Shown here: one piece after another, positions 1 through 7,881 of the stretch | Layout of the letters: each line of letters opens with the position of its first letter | How positions within the stretch are numbered: the first letter of the stretch is position 1 | Assembly (NCBI GenBank): GCA_009663005.1 | Contig: VIGQ01001166.1 | Span: 1 to 10,897 of the forward strand | Source: Actinidia chinensis | Lineage: Eukaryota > Streptophyta > Magnoliopsida > Ericales > Actinidiaceae | DNA: 10,897 nucleotides | Reading direction: 5' to 3' | Notes under the pieces: model-generated | The model's database searches: none | The model's input: the letters and a program-made list of their open reading frames with translations, nothing else | What the model was told of the DNA's origin: nothing | Made by a program: the position numbers and the translations under genes

Positions 1-95
1 TCGATTTGCTACCAAGTCAACTAGATAAAAGTCCATGAAGGCCAGTTCCGGAGCTACAAAACACTCGGGCTAACCCCCTTCTTCCGCTTTCAATC
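1..95. repeat. Partial monomer at left edge
   Basis: The window opens inside a monomer at the 'tcgattt..ctaccaagt' segment and continues through 'ggagctacaaaacactcgggctaa' related sequence to the 'cgcttt' end. The first 'aatca-agttaac' landmark follows at 96. The truncation is only the window edge, so the array continues to the left. Confidence 0.9.
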
Positions 96-926
96 AATCA
101 AGTTAACTTTTTTTTAAAAATGTGCATTGGATAAGCTCGGAACCCTCGTTCAGAGTTCGCTAGGTTTCCTTTAATTTTTCTACCAATTACAACGGATTAA
201 ACAAGTGAAGGCATTTCGGAGCTTCAACCAGCTCGCTAACCTTTCCTTTCTCAGCGTTTTAATCAGTTAACTTGTAAAAACTTTATTGGACCAGCTCGGA
301 AACCTCGTTCGAGTCGGTGCTAGCTTTTCTATTATTTTTTTCTAACCAAGTGCAACTCTGGATTAAAGTCAGGAAGGCAGTTCGGGAGGTTTCAAACGAC
401 AGTTCGGCTAACCCTTTCTTCTCCCTCGCTTCTCTTCAGCGTTTAATCGGTTAACTTTAAAAAATTTCATTTGACAGTGCTCAGCAACTGTTCGTTTGAG
501 TTCGGCTATGTTTCCTATTAATTTTTCTACCAAGTGCAACTGGATTAAGCAAGTGAGGCAGTTCTGAGCTTCAAACCACTCGCTAACCCTTTCTCGCGTT
601 TTAATCGAGTTACTGTAAAAATTGTATTCGAACAAGCTCGGTAAACCTCGTTCGGTCGGCAGCTTTCTATTACTTTTCACAAGTGCAACTGGATTAAAGT
701 CAGTGAAGGCAGTTTCGGAGGTTCAAACCAGTTCGGCTAACCCTTTCTTCGCGTTTTATTTCGAGTTGTTTTAACTTGTAAAAAATTTCATTGGATCGGC
801 TCGCAACTTTCGTTTGAGTTCGGCTTTCTTTTGTTATTCCCGTTTTTCTACTAAGTGCAACTGGATGACAGCCGTGAATGCAGTTCGGAGCTTCAAAATG
901 AGCTCGCTAACCCCCTTCTCGCGTTT
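96..926. repeat. Alternating dimer zone (five monomers)
   Basis: Five monomers alternate between two variants. Those starting at 261 and 603 share 'aaagtcag', an extra G and T around 'ggaggttcaaac', and 'agttcggctaaccctttctt'. Those at 445 and 758 share 'aatttcatt', 'gcaactttcg'-like sequence and 'tcgtttgagttcggct'. The one at 96 shares the 'cctttaatttttctacc' and 'actcgctaaccctt'-like features of the 445 type. This gives a local two-monomer period of roughly 330 bp (261-602 and 603-926). The monomer at 261 is about 184 bp long because of insertions in its pyrimidine-rich tail. Assignment rests on a few shared variants seen by eye in noisy sequence. Confidence 0.6.
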
Positions 927-1266
927 TATCGATAAATTTGGAAAAAATTATATTCGACAAAGGGCCCTCGGAACCCTCGTTCGAATTCGCAGCTTTTCCT
1001 ATCGATTTTCTAACAAGTTGCAACTTGAGTAAGCAGTGAAAGGCAGTTCGGCGCTTCAACACTAGTTCGGTCTAACCCCTTCCTCGCATTTTAATCGAGT
1101 TAACTTGTAAAAGTTATATTCAACAAACTCGTAACCCGTCGTTCTAGTTCGCTAGCTTTCCCTGGCATTTTTCTACCAATTCACCTGGATTAAAGCCCGT
1201 GAAGGCAGTTCGGAGGCTTCAACTAGCTCGGCTAACCCCTTTGCTCTCTCGTCTCTCCCGCGTGTT
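927..1266. repeat. Two unassigned monomers
   Basis: The monomers at 927 and 1093 both carry a 'ttatattc' variant in place of 'ttacattgg', and 'ca' plus 'actcg' or 'ccctcg' after it. The second has an expanded pyrimidine tail (about 1238-1262) with repeated 'ctctc'-like sequence, making it about 174 bp long. They separate the left dimer zone from the first A-type monomer and do not match the later variant classes closely. Confidence 0.6.
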
Positions 1267-2059
1267 AATCGAGTTCACTTGTTAAAACAATTACATTGGA
1301 TAGCTTGGAACCCTCGTTAAAGTTTGGTGGCTATCCCTTGGATTTTTTTACCAAATGCAGTTGGATTAAATCCAGTGAAGGCAGTTCGGAGTTTAAAACC
1401 AGCTCGGCTAACCCGTTCTCGCATTTTAATCGAGTTAACTTGTAAAAAATTACATTGGACGGGCTCGGAACCTTCGTTCGAGTTCGGCTAAATTTCCCTT
1501 GGATTTTTCTACCAAGTGCAACTGGATTAAAGCCAGTAAAGACAGTTCGGAGCTTCAAATCAGCTAGGCTAACCGCTTCTCGTGTTTTAATCGAGTTAAC
1601 TTATAAAAAATTACATTGACAGCTCGGAACCCTCGTTCGAGTTCGGCTTGCTGTCCTGGGATTTTTCTCTACCAAGTGCAACTGGATTAAAGCCAGTAAA
1701 GAAGTTCGGAGCTTCCAAACAGCTCGCTAACCCCTTCTTCGCATTTTAATCGAGTTAACTTGTAAAAAATACTTGGACAGGCTCGGAAAACCTCCGTTCG
1801 AGTTCGGCTAGCTTTCTTATCAATTTTTCTTACCAGGCACTGGATTAAGGAAGTGAAGCATGTTCAGAGCTCCAAACCGTTCGGCTAACCCCTTCTCACA
1901 TTTTATCGGTGTATTGTAAAAATTACATTGGACAGCCTCAGGAACCCTCGTTCGAGTTCGCTAGCTTTCCTATCATTTTTCTATTCTATAAGTTCAACTG
2001 GATTAAACCATTTAGGCAATTCGGACTGCAACCAGTTGGCTAACCCTTTCTCGCGTTTT
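1267..2059. repeat. A-led block of five monomers
   Basis: The block opens with an A monomer (1267; 'ggctatcccttgg', 'accaaatgcagttgg', 'gagtttaaaacc'), followed by a B monomer (1428; 'gacgggctcgg', 'cgcttctcgtg'), a C-like monomer (1589; 'cggcttgctgtcc'), and monomers at 1748 and 1905. The last carries the F-class pair 'gcaattcgg' and 'ccagttggct'. The next A monomer begins at 2060. The order A-B-C resembles the start of the regular unit on the right, but the remaining members differ from the D and E types there. Confidence 0.7.
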
Positions 2060-3040
2060 AATCGTTTAACTGTGTAAAAAATTATAATATTGGACAAACT
2101 TGGAAACCGGCGGTCAATTTTGGGTTAGCTATCCCTTGAATTTTTCTCTACCAAATGCAGTTGGATTAAGCCTGTGAAAGGCATTCGGAGTTTAAAACCA
2201 TGCTCGGCTACCTGTTCTCGCATTTTAATTCGAGTTACTTGTAAAAAATTACATTGACGGGCTCCAGAACTCCGTTCGAGTGGGCTAACTTCCCTTGGAT
2301 TTTTCTACCAATTGAAACAGTATTATATCTAGTGAATCTTTCGGAGTTTTCATAATCACGCTCGGTAACCGCTTCTCGGTGTTTTATCGGGGTTAACTTG
2401 TAAAAAATTACATTAGAAAAGCTCAGACCCCGTTCGAGTTTGGCTTCTTTCCCCTGGCTTTTTCACCCAGTGTGAATTGGATTAAAGCCAATAAGGCATT
2501 CGGAGCTTCAAACAGCTCGCTAACCCCTTCTCCCTCGCGTTTTAATTGAGTTAACTTGTACAAATTTCATTAGACAAGAATCGTAACCCTCGTTCGAGTT
2601 CCGGCTAGCTTTCTTCTATTTTTCTAACCAAGTGCAACTAGTTAAGCATTGAAAAGCAATTCGGAGCTTCATACCAGTTGGGCTAACCCCTTCCTCCGCC
2701 ATTTTAATCTAGTTAACTATAAAAAATTATCTGGACAAGCTCGAACCCTCGTTCGAGTTCAGCTAGCTTTCCCTTAAGATTTTTTTATCAGTGCCAACGG
2801 ATTAAAGCCAGTGAAGGCAGTTCGGGAGGGGCAGCGCTTAACACCAGCTCGCTAACCTTTCTCGTGTTTTAAATTGAGTTTACTTGTAAAAAATTACATT
2901 GGAAGCTCATAACCCTCGTGTCAAGTTCGGCTAAGCTTTCCTATCGATTTTTCTATTACGTGCAACTGATTTAACGCCAGTAAAGGCATTTCGGAAGCTT
3001 CAAACTCGAGCGGCTAACACCTTTCTCCCGCCAGCGTTTT
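2060..3040. repeat. A-led block of six monomers
   Basis: An A monomer (2060; 'tttgggttagctatccctt', 'accaaatgcagttgg') is followed by a B monomer (2227; 'gacgggctc', 'attatatctagtgaa', 'gcttctcgg'), then a C-like monomer (2386; 'gctcag'). Next come an F-like monomer (2544; 'gcaattcggagcttc', 'gttgggctaacccc') and two less typical monomers at 2706 and 2872. The six-monomer spacing and the F-like member parallel the six-monomer block of the right-hand repeat unit (6908-7881, 9317-10286), but the fourth to sixth members do not match it one for one. Confidence 0.65.
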
Positions 3041-3527
3041 TATCGAGTTAACTTGGAAAAATTACATGACAAGCTTGGAACCCGCGTCAAGTTTGGGTAG
3101 CTATCCCTTGGATTTTTCTCCTAATATTCAGTGATTAAAGCCAGTGAGGCATTTCGAGTTTACACAGCCCTCGCTAACCCGTTCCTCGCATTTTAAGCGA
3201 GTTAAACTTATAAAAAATTACATAGACGGGCTCGGAACCTCGTTCAAGTTCAGCTAACTTTCTCTTGGATTTTCTAACGCAATTTAACCTGGATTATATC
3301 TAGGGGAAGCGGTTCGAGCTTCAAATCATCTCGGCCTAAAAAACCGCTTCTCGTGTTTTAATCGATTAACTTTAAGAAATTACATTGACAAGCTCAGAAT
3401 CCTCGTTCGGTTCGCTTGCTTTTCCTTGGATTTTTCTACCAAGTGCAACTTGCTTAGGAGCCATTGAACCGCAGTTCGAGAGCTTCAAAAACAAACAGCT
3501 CGCTAACCTCTTGTCGCGTTTTAAAAT
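3041..3527. repeat. A-B-C monomer trio
   Basis: The monomer at 3041 is type A ('agcttggaaccc', 'tttgggtagctatccctt'). The one at 3195 is type B ('gacgggctcgg', 'cctggattatatctag', 'ccgcttctcgtg'). The one at 3360 is C-like ('agctcagaatcctcg', 'gcttgcttttcc'). No further A monomer appears until 4931, the longest A-free stretch in the window. It is occupied mainly by the duplicated three-monomer cassette that follows. Confidence 0.7.
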
Positions 3528-4018
3528 AATCGACGTTTAACTTGTAAAAAAATAATTATATTCGACAGCTTGGAACCCTCATTCGAGTCCGCTAAATCCT
3601 CTTATCGATTTTTTTCGACTAAGTGCACCTGGCTTAAACCAATGAAATGCAGTTCGGAATCAAACTATCTCGGCTCCACTCCCTTCTCCATTTTAACTCG
3701 AGTTAACTTGTAAAAAATTACTTGGACAAGCTCGGAACCCTCGTTCGGGTTCGGCTAGCTGTCCTATCGATTTTTCTACCAGTGGCACTGGATTAAAAGC
3801 AAGCGGAGGGCAGTTCAGAGCTCAAACCAGTTTTGGCTAACCCCTTCTCCTCGCATTTTAATCGGTTAACGTGTAAAACAATTATTATTCGACATGCTCG
3901 AAAACCTCGTTCGAGTTCGCTAGCTTTCTATCGATTTTTCTACCAAATCCACGCGGATTAAAGCCAGTGACGGCGTGTCGGAAGCTTCAAACTAGCTCGG
4001 CTACGCCCTTCCGCGGTT
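3528..4018. repeat. Three-monomer cassette, copy 1
   Basis: Monomers start at 3528, 3695 and 3860. Each matches the monomer three positions downstream better than its neighbours. The first shares 'ttatattcg', 'cttatcgattttt' and 'gactaagtgca'-like sequence with 4019. The second shares 'aagcaagcg', 'gcagttcagagct' and 'ccagttttggctaacccc' with 4183. The third shares 'gctcgaaaacctcg', 'cttcaaactagctcgg' and a 'cgcgg' end with 4346. Cassette period is about 491 bp. Confidence 0.75.
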
Positions 4019-4518
4019 ATCTAGTTAACTTGTAAAAAATTATATTCGCAGCTTTGGACCGCAGCATTTCGAGTTCCGCTATCCTTCTTATCGATTTTTC
4101 TACTAAGTGCAACTGGATTAAAGCCAGTGAAGGCAGTTCGGAGCTTCAAACTAGCCTTCGGCTAACCCCTTCTCACGTTTTAAATCGAGTTAACTTGTAA
4201 AAAATTTCCATTGGATACAAGCTTCGGAACCCTCGTTCGGTTCGCTAGCTTTCCTATCGATTTTTCTACCAGTGCACCTGGATTAAAGCAAGCGAAGGCA
4301 GTTCAGAGCTTCAAGAACCAGTTTTGGCTAACCCCTTCTCGATTTAATATCGGTTAACTTTGTAAAAATTAAATATTCGACCAGGCTCGAAAACCTCGTT
4401 CGAGTTCGGCTAGCTTTCCTATCATTTTTTCTACCAAGTGAACTCGAGAAATCCAGTGCAGGGCAGTTCGGAGCTTCAAACTAGCTCGGTAACCAACCCC
4501 CCCCCCTTCTCGCGGTTT
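4019..4518. repeat. Three-monomer cassette, copy 2
   Basis: Direct repeat of 3528-4018, about 500 bp long, in the same monomer order (4019, 4183, 4346). The third monomer carries a 10-base C run at 4497-4506 inside the 'ggtaacc..cttctcgcgg' segment, absent from its partner. This run is either a local expansion or a homopolymer sequencing error. The cassette looks like the product of one unequal exchange three monomers out of register (inference). Confidence 0.75.
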
Positions 4519-4841
4519 ATCGATTAACTTGTAAAAATTCATTAGACAAGCTCGTATCCCTTGTTCGAGTTCAGCTAGCTTCCTCTTGGATTTTTCTACC
4601 AAGTGCAACTAGATTAAGCCAGTGACATGCAGTTCAGAGCTTTAAACCACTCGGCTAAGCCCTTCCCGCGTTTTAACGAGTTAACTTTAAAAATTAACAT
4701 TGACAAGCTCGGATCATCCCTGTTTTCGAGTTCAGCTATGCTTTCTCTTGGATTTTTCTACCAAGTGCAACTAGATTAAAGCCATAAAAAAGGCAGTTCA
4801 AGCTTCGAACTAGGTTTTCTAATCCCGTCTTCTCGCATTTT
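4519..4841. repeat. Two similar adjacent monomers
   Basis: The monomers at 4519 and 4675 share 'gttcagctagctt' or close to it, then 'ctcttggatttttctacc' and 'aagtgcaactagatta'. The 'ctagatta' variant replaces the common 'ctggatta' in both. Adjacent copies sharing private variants suggest a single-monomer duplication. The second has a homopolymer insertion near 4785-4791 ('ccataaaaaaggc'). Confidence 0.6.
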
Positions 4842-4930
4842 AATCGAGTAACTTGAATAAATACAATTGGAGAATCAAGTGAAGGCAGTTCGTAGCTTCA
4901 ACCAGTTCGGTAACCCTTTCTCCGCGTTTT
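4842..4930. repeat. Shortened monomer with internal deletion
   Basis: This monomer is only 89 bp. It begins normally ('aatcgagtaacttg') and runs to 'attgga' (4866-4871). It then jumps directly to 'gaatcaagtgaaggcag', which normally lies just after 'aactgga' about 67 bp further on. The missing part is the whole 'agctcgg..ctagc..atcgattttt..accaagtgcaac' region. The shared 'tgga' at both edges of the loss points to a short-homology deletion or exchange between the two related halves of the monomer. Its remaining tail ('agcttcaaccagttcgg', 'taaccctttc') resembles variant I, which also precedes an A monomer in the regular units. Confidence 0.85.
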
Positions 4931-5414
4931 AATCGAGTTAACTTTGTAAAAAATTACATTGGACAAGCTTGGAACCCTCGTTCGAGTTTTGTTAGGCTAT
5001 CCCTTGGATTTCTTCTAACCAAAATGCAGGGGATTAAAGCCAGTGAAGGTAAGTTCGGAGTTTCACAACGAGCTTTGGCTAACCCCTTCTCGCATTTTAT
5101 CTAGTTAACTTGTAAAATTAAATTGGACGGGCTCGGAACCTCGTTCGAGTTTCGGCTAACTTTCCTTTGATTTTTCTAAACCAAGTCCTGGATTAGATCT
5201 AATGAGCAGTTCGGAGCTTCAAATCATGCTCGGCTAATCGCTTCTCGTGTTTTAATCGAGTTTAACTTGTAAAAAATTACCATTGGACAAGCTCAGAACC
5301 CTCGTTCGAGTTCGTCCTGCTTTCCCTGGATTTTCACCAACTGCACATGGAATGAAAGCAGTGAAGGCAGTTCGGAGCTTAAAACAGCTCGGCGACCCCC
5401 GGCTCAGCGTTTTT
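4931..5414. repeat. A-B-C trio before the regular repeat
   Basis: The monomers are type A (4931; 'agcttggaaccctcg', 'ggctatcccttgg'), type B (5099; 'gacgggctcgg', 'aagtcctggattagatct', 'aatcgcttctcgtg') and type C (5254; 'agctcagaaccctcg', 'accaactgcacatgg'). The C monomer ends in 'agcg-ttttt' rather than the usual C ending 'cgcatttt', so it may be a recombinant. The next A monomer follows at once, so D and E types are missing here. Details in B and C resemble the trio beginning at 10287. Confidence 0.75.
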
Positions 5415-6225
5415 AATCGAGTTAACTTTTAAAAAATTACATTGGACAAGCTTGAACCCTCGTTCAAGTTTGGGTAGCTATCCCTTGGATTTTTCTACCA
5501 AATGCTTTGGATTAAAGCCCGTGAGGCAGTTTCGGAGTTTACACGAGCTTGGCTCACCCGTTTCTCGCATTTTAATCAGTTAACATTGTTAAAAATTACA
5601 TGGGACGGGCTCGGAACCTCGTTCGAGTTCGGCCCTAACTTTTCCTTGGATTTTTCTACCAAGTCCTGGATTATATCTATTGGAATGAAGTTCGGACTTC
5701 AAATCATCTCGTCGAACTGGTTCTCGTGTTTTAATCGAGTTAACTTGCAAAATTATATTGTACCAGCTTAGAACCCTCTTTTCGGTCGGCCTGCTTTCCC
5801 TTGTATGTTTTCCACCCACTGCAACATTGATTAAAAAGCAATTGAATGCAGTTCGTAGCTTGTTCAAAACAGAAACATCTCTGCAACCCTTTCTTCTCGC
5901 ATTTTAATCGAGTTAACTTGAAAAAAATTACATGGACAAGGCCCCCCCTCTGGAACCTTGTTCGAGTTCGGCTACTTTCAATCGATTTTTTCTACTAGTG
6001 CAACTGGCTTAAAGCCGTGATGTTAGTGGTCGAGCTTCAAACCAACTCGGCTCACCCGTCTCGCATTTGAATCGAGTTAACTTGTAAAACTTCTAATGGA
6101 AAAAGTCGGAACCCCCTCGTTCGAGTTCGGCTAGCTTCTATCGATTTTCCTACCACGTCAACTGTGTTAAATCCATGAGGCATTTCAGAGCTTCAAACTG
6201 ATCGGCTAACCCCTCTCCTCGTTTT
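5415..6225. repeat. Five-monomer sub-block A-B-C-D-E, copy 1
   Basis: A at 5415 ('tttgggtagctatccctt'), B at 5574 ('gacgggctcggaacctcg', 'cgaactggttctcgtg'), C at 5733 ('agcttagaaccctc', 'cggcctgctttccc'), D at 5906 ('acttgaaaaaaattacatgg', 'ttgttcgagttcggct'), E at 6070 ('agtcggaacc', 'gattttcctacc'). Partner of 7882-8686. The D monomer has a 7-base C run at about 5942-5948 that its partner lacks. Confidence 0.8.
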
Positions 6226-6907
6226 AATTGAGTACTTGTAAAAAATTACATGGCAAGCTTGGAACCCTCGTTCATTTTGGTATCTAATCCTTTTGGATTT
6301 TTCCTATTTCTACCAAATGCAGTTGGATTAAAGCCAGTGAAGGCAGTTCCAGTTAACAACGATCTCGTCTAACCCTTTCTCGCATGTTAAATCGAGTGAA
6401 CTTGTAAAAAATTACATTAGACGGGCTCAGAACCCTCGTTCGAGTTCGGCCTGCTTTCCCTTGGATTTTTCCACCAACTGCACATTGATTAAAGCAAGTG
6501 AAGGCAGTTCGGAGCCTCAGAAACAGCTCTGTGCTAACCCCTTCTCGCATTTTTATCGAGTTACTTGAAAAAAATTCATGGAACAAGCTCGGGACCCTTG
6601 TTCGAGTTCGGCTTAGCTTTCATATCTATTTTTCTAGACTAAGTGCAACTGGATTAAAGTCCCAGTAATGTAAGTTCTGAGCTTCAAACCAACTCGGCTA
6701 CCCACCCCTTCGCCCGCATTTTTGAATCGAGTTAACTTGTAAAAAATTTTTTATTAAAAAATAAAAAAAAAATTTGGACAAAGTCCGGAACCCTCGGTCG
6801 AGTTCGGCTAGCTGTCCCATCGATTTTCCTCCGCACTTTCAACTGGATAAAGCATTGAAGGCAGTTCAAGCTTCAACTAGATCGGCTTAACCCCGTCTCG
6901 CGTTGTT
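6226..6907. repeat. Four-monomer sub-block A-B/C-D-E, copy 1
   Basis: This block matches the five-monomer block with one member missing. A (6226) is followed by a composite monomer (6390) whose start is B-like ('gacgggctc') and whose remainder is C-like ('agaaccctcg', 'cggcctgctttccc', 'accaactgcacattg'). Then come D (6554; 'tttcatatc', 'aatgtaagttc') and E (6725; 'agtccgg', 'gattttcc', 'tagatcggc'). Partner of 8687-9316, where the same composite and the same D-type 'aatgtaagttc' recur. Confidence 0.8.
6741..6775. repeat. A/T-rich insertion inside a monomer
   Basis: In the E monomer at 6725 the usual 'aaaaaattacattgg' segment is replaced by a 35-base stretch of only A and T before 'ggaca'. 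It is about 20 bases longer than in other monomers and makes this monomer about 183 bp. Its partner 15 monomers downstream (9156) has the ordinary 'aaaaattataattgac'. It could be a slippage expansion of the resident A tract or a low-complexity base-calling error. Confidence 0.75.
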
Positions 6908-7881
6908 AATGAGTTCTTGTAAAAAATTACAATTTGGACAAGCTTGGACCCTCGTTCAGTTTGGGTAGCTCTCCTTTGGATTTTCGACCAACTGCATTTT
7001 GGATCAAAGCCAGTGATGCATTCAAGAGTTTACAACGAGCTCGGGCTAATAACCTTCTCCGCAATTTTTTAATCGAGTGGAACTTGGAAAAAATTACATA
7101 GACGGGCTCAAACCCATCGGTTCGGTGCGGCGAACTTTTCCTTGGATTTTTCTACCAAGTACACCTGGATTATATCTAGTGAAATGCAGTTTGGGAGATT
7201 AGATCAGCTCGGCTAACCCCTTCCTCATGTGTTCATCGAGTTAACTTTAAAAAATTACTTCGACAAGCTCGGACCCTCGTTTGAGTTCGCTAGCCTTCCT
7301 ATCGATTTTTCTACCCATAAGAGCAACGGATTAAAGCAGTGAAAGGCAATTCGGAGCTTCAAACCGTTGGGCTAAACCCTTTCTCGCATTTTAATAATGA
7401 GTTAATTTAAAAAATTACATTGGAAAAAGCTCGTAACCGCTCGTTCGAGTTCGGTCGGATCTCTTTCTTATCGATTTTTCTCCTAAGTGGCAACTGATTA
7501 ATCAGTTAATTGATTTCGGAGCTTAAACTACTCGGCTAACCCCTTCTCGCGTTTTAATCGAGTTCACAATTGTAAAAAATTAAATTCGATAACAAGCTCG
7601 AACCCACTCGTTCGAGTAGGCTACTTCCTATCGATTTTTCTACCAAGTGCAACTCTGGATTAAAACAAGCGAAGAGGCAGTTCGGAGCTTCAAAACAGTT
7701 TCGGCTAACCCCTTCTTGCATTTGTAAGCGAGTTAACTTGTAAAAATTATATTTCGCCAAGCTCGAACCCTCGTTCCATTTCTTCAGCTTTCCTATCGAT
7801 TTTCTACCAAGTGCAACTGGTTAAAGCAGTGAAGGCATTGCGAAGCTTCAACCAGTTCGGCTAACCGCTTTCTCGCGTTTT
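6908..7881. repeat. Six-monomer sub-block A-B-F-G-H-I, copy 1
   Basis: A (6908), B (7071; 'tagacgggctca', 'tggattatatctagtgaa', 'gattagatcagctcgg'), F (7234; 'tcgtttgagttcgctagcc', 'gagcaac', 'gcaattcgg'), G (7396; 'attggaaaaagctcg', 'tcttatcgatttttc', ending before 'gagttcac'), H (7556; 'attaaattcga', 'ttcgagtaggct', 'aaaacaagcgaag'), I (7726; 'ttatatttcg', 'ctcgttcca', 'gcgaagcttcaaccag'). Each has a one-to-one partner in 9317-10286. Confidence 0.82.

Larger units (their letters stand above)
5415..7881. repeat. 15-monomer higher-order repeat, copy 1
   Basis: Fifteen monomers in the order A B C D E | A B/C D E | A B F G H I, starting at 5415, 5574, 5733, 5906, 6070; 6226, 6390, 6554, 6725; and 6908, 7071, 7234, 7396, 7556, 7726. 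The unit is about 2467 bp. Each monomer shares private variants with the one 15 positions downstream. For example, 'aagtcctgg' (5661) recurs at 8126, and 'cgaactgg' (5713-5720) recurs at 8178-8185. The F monomer's 'gcaattcggagct' and 'ttgggct' (7234) recur in the monomer at 9649. The H monomer's 'attaaattcga' and 'aaaacaagcgaag' (7556) recur at 9965. The I monomer's 'gcgaagcttcaaccag' (7726) recurs at 10125. Confidence 0.85.

Noticed and set aside
4497..4506. C homopolymer (and a second at about 5942-5948) as a G-quadruplex or regulatory site
   Set aside because: Single C runs present in one monomer each and absent from their partners; a single run does not form a four-run quadruplex motif, and homopolymer error is the simplest explanation.
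6741..6775. Poly(A) tail of a retroelement insertion
   Set aside because: There is no inserted body, no target-site duplication, and satellite sequence continues directly on both sides. The insertion is A/T mixed and only about 20 bases longer than normal.
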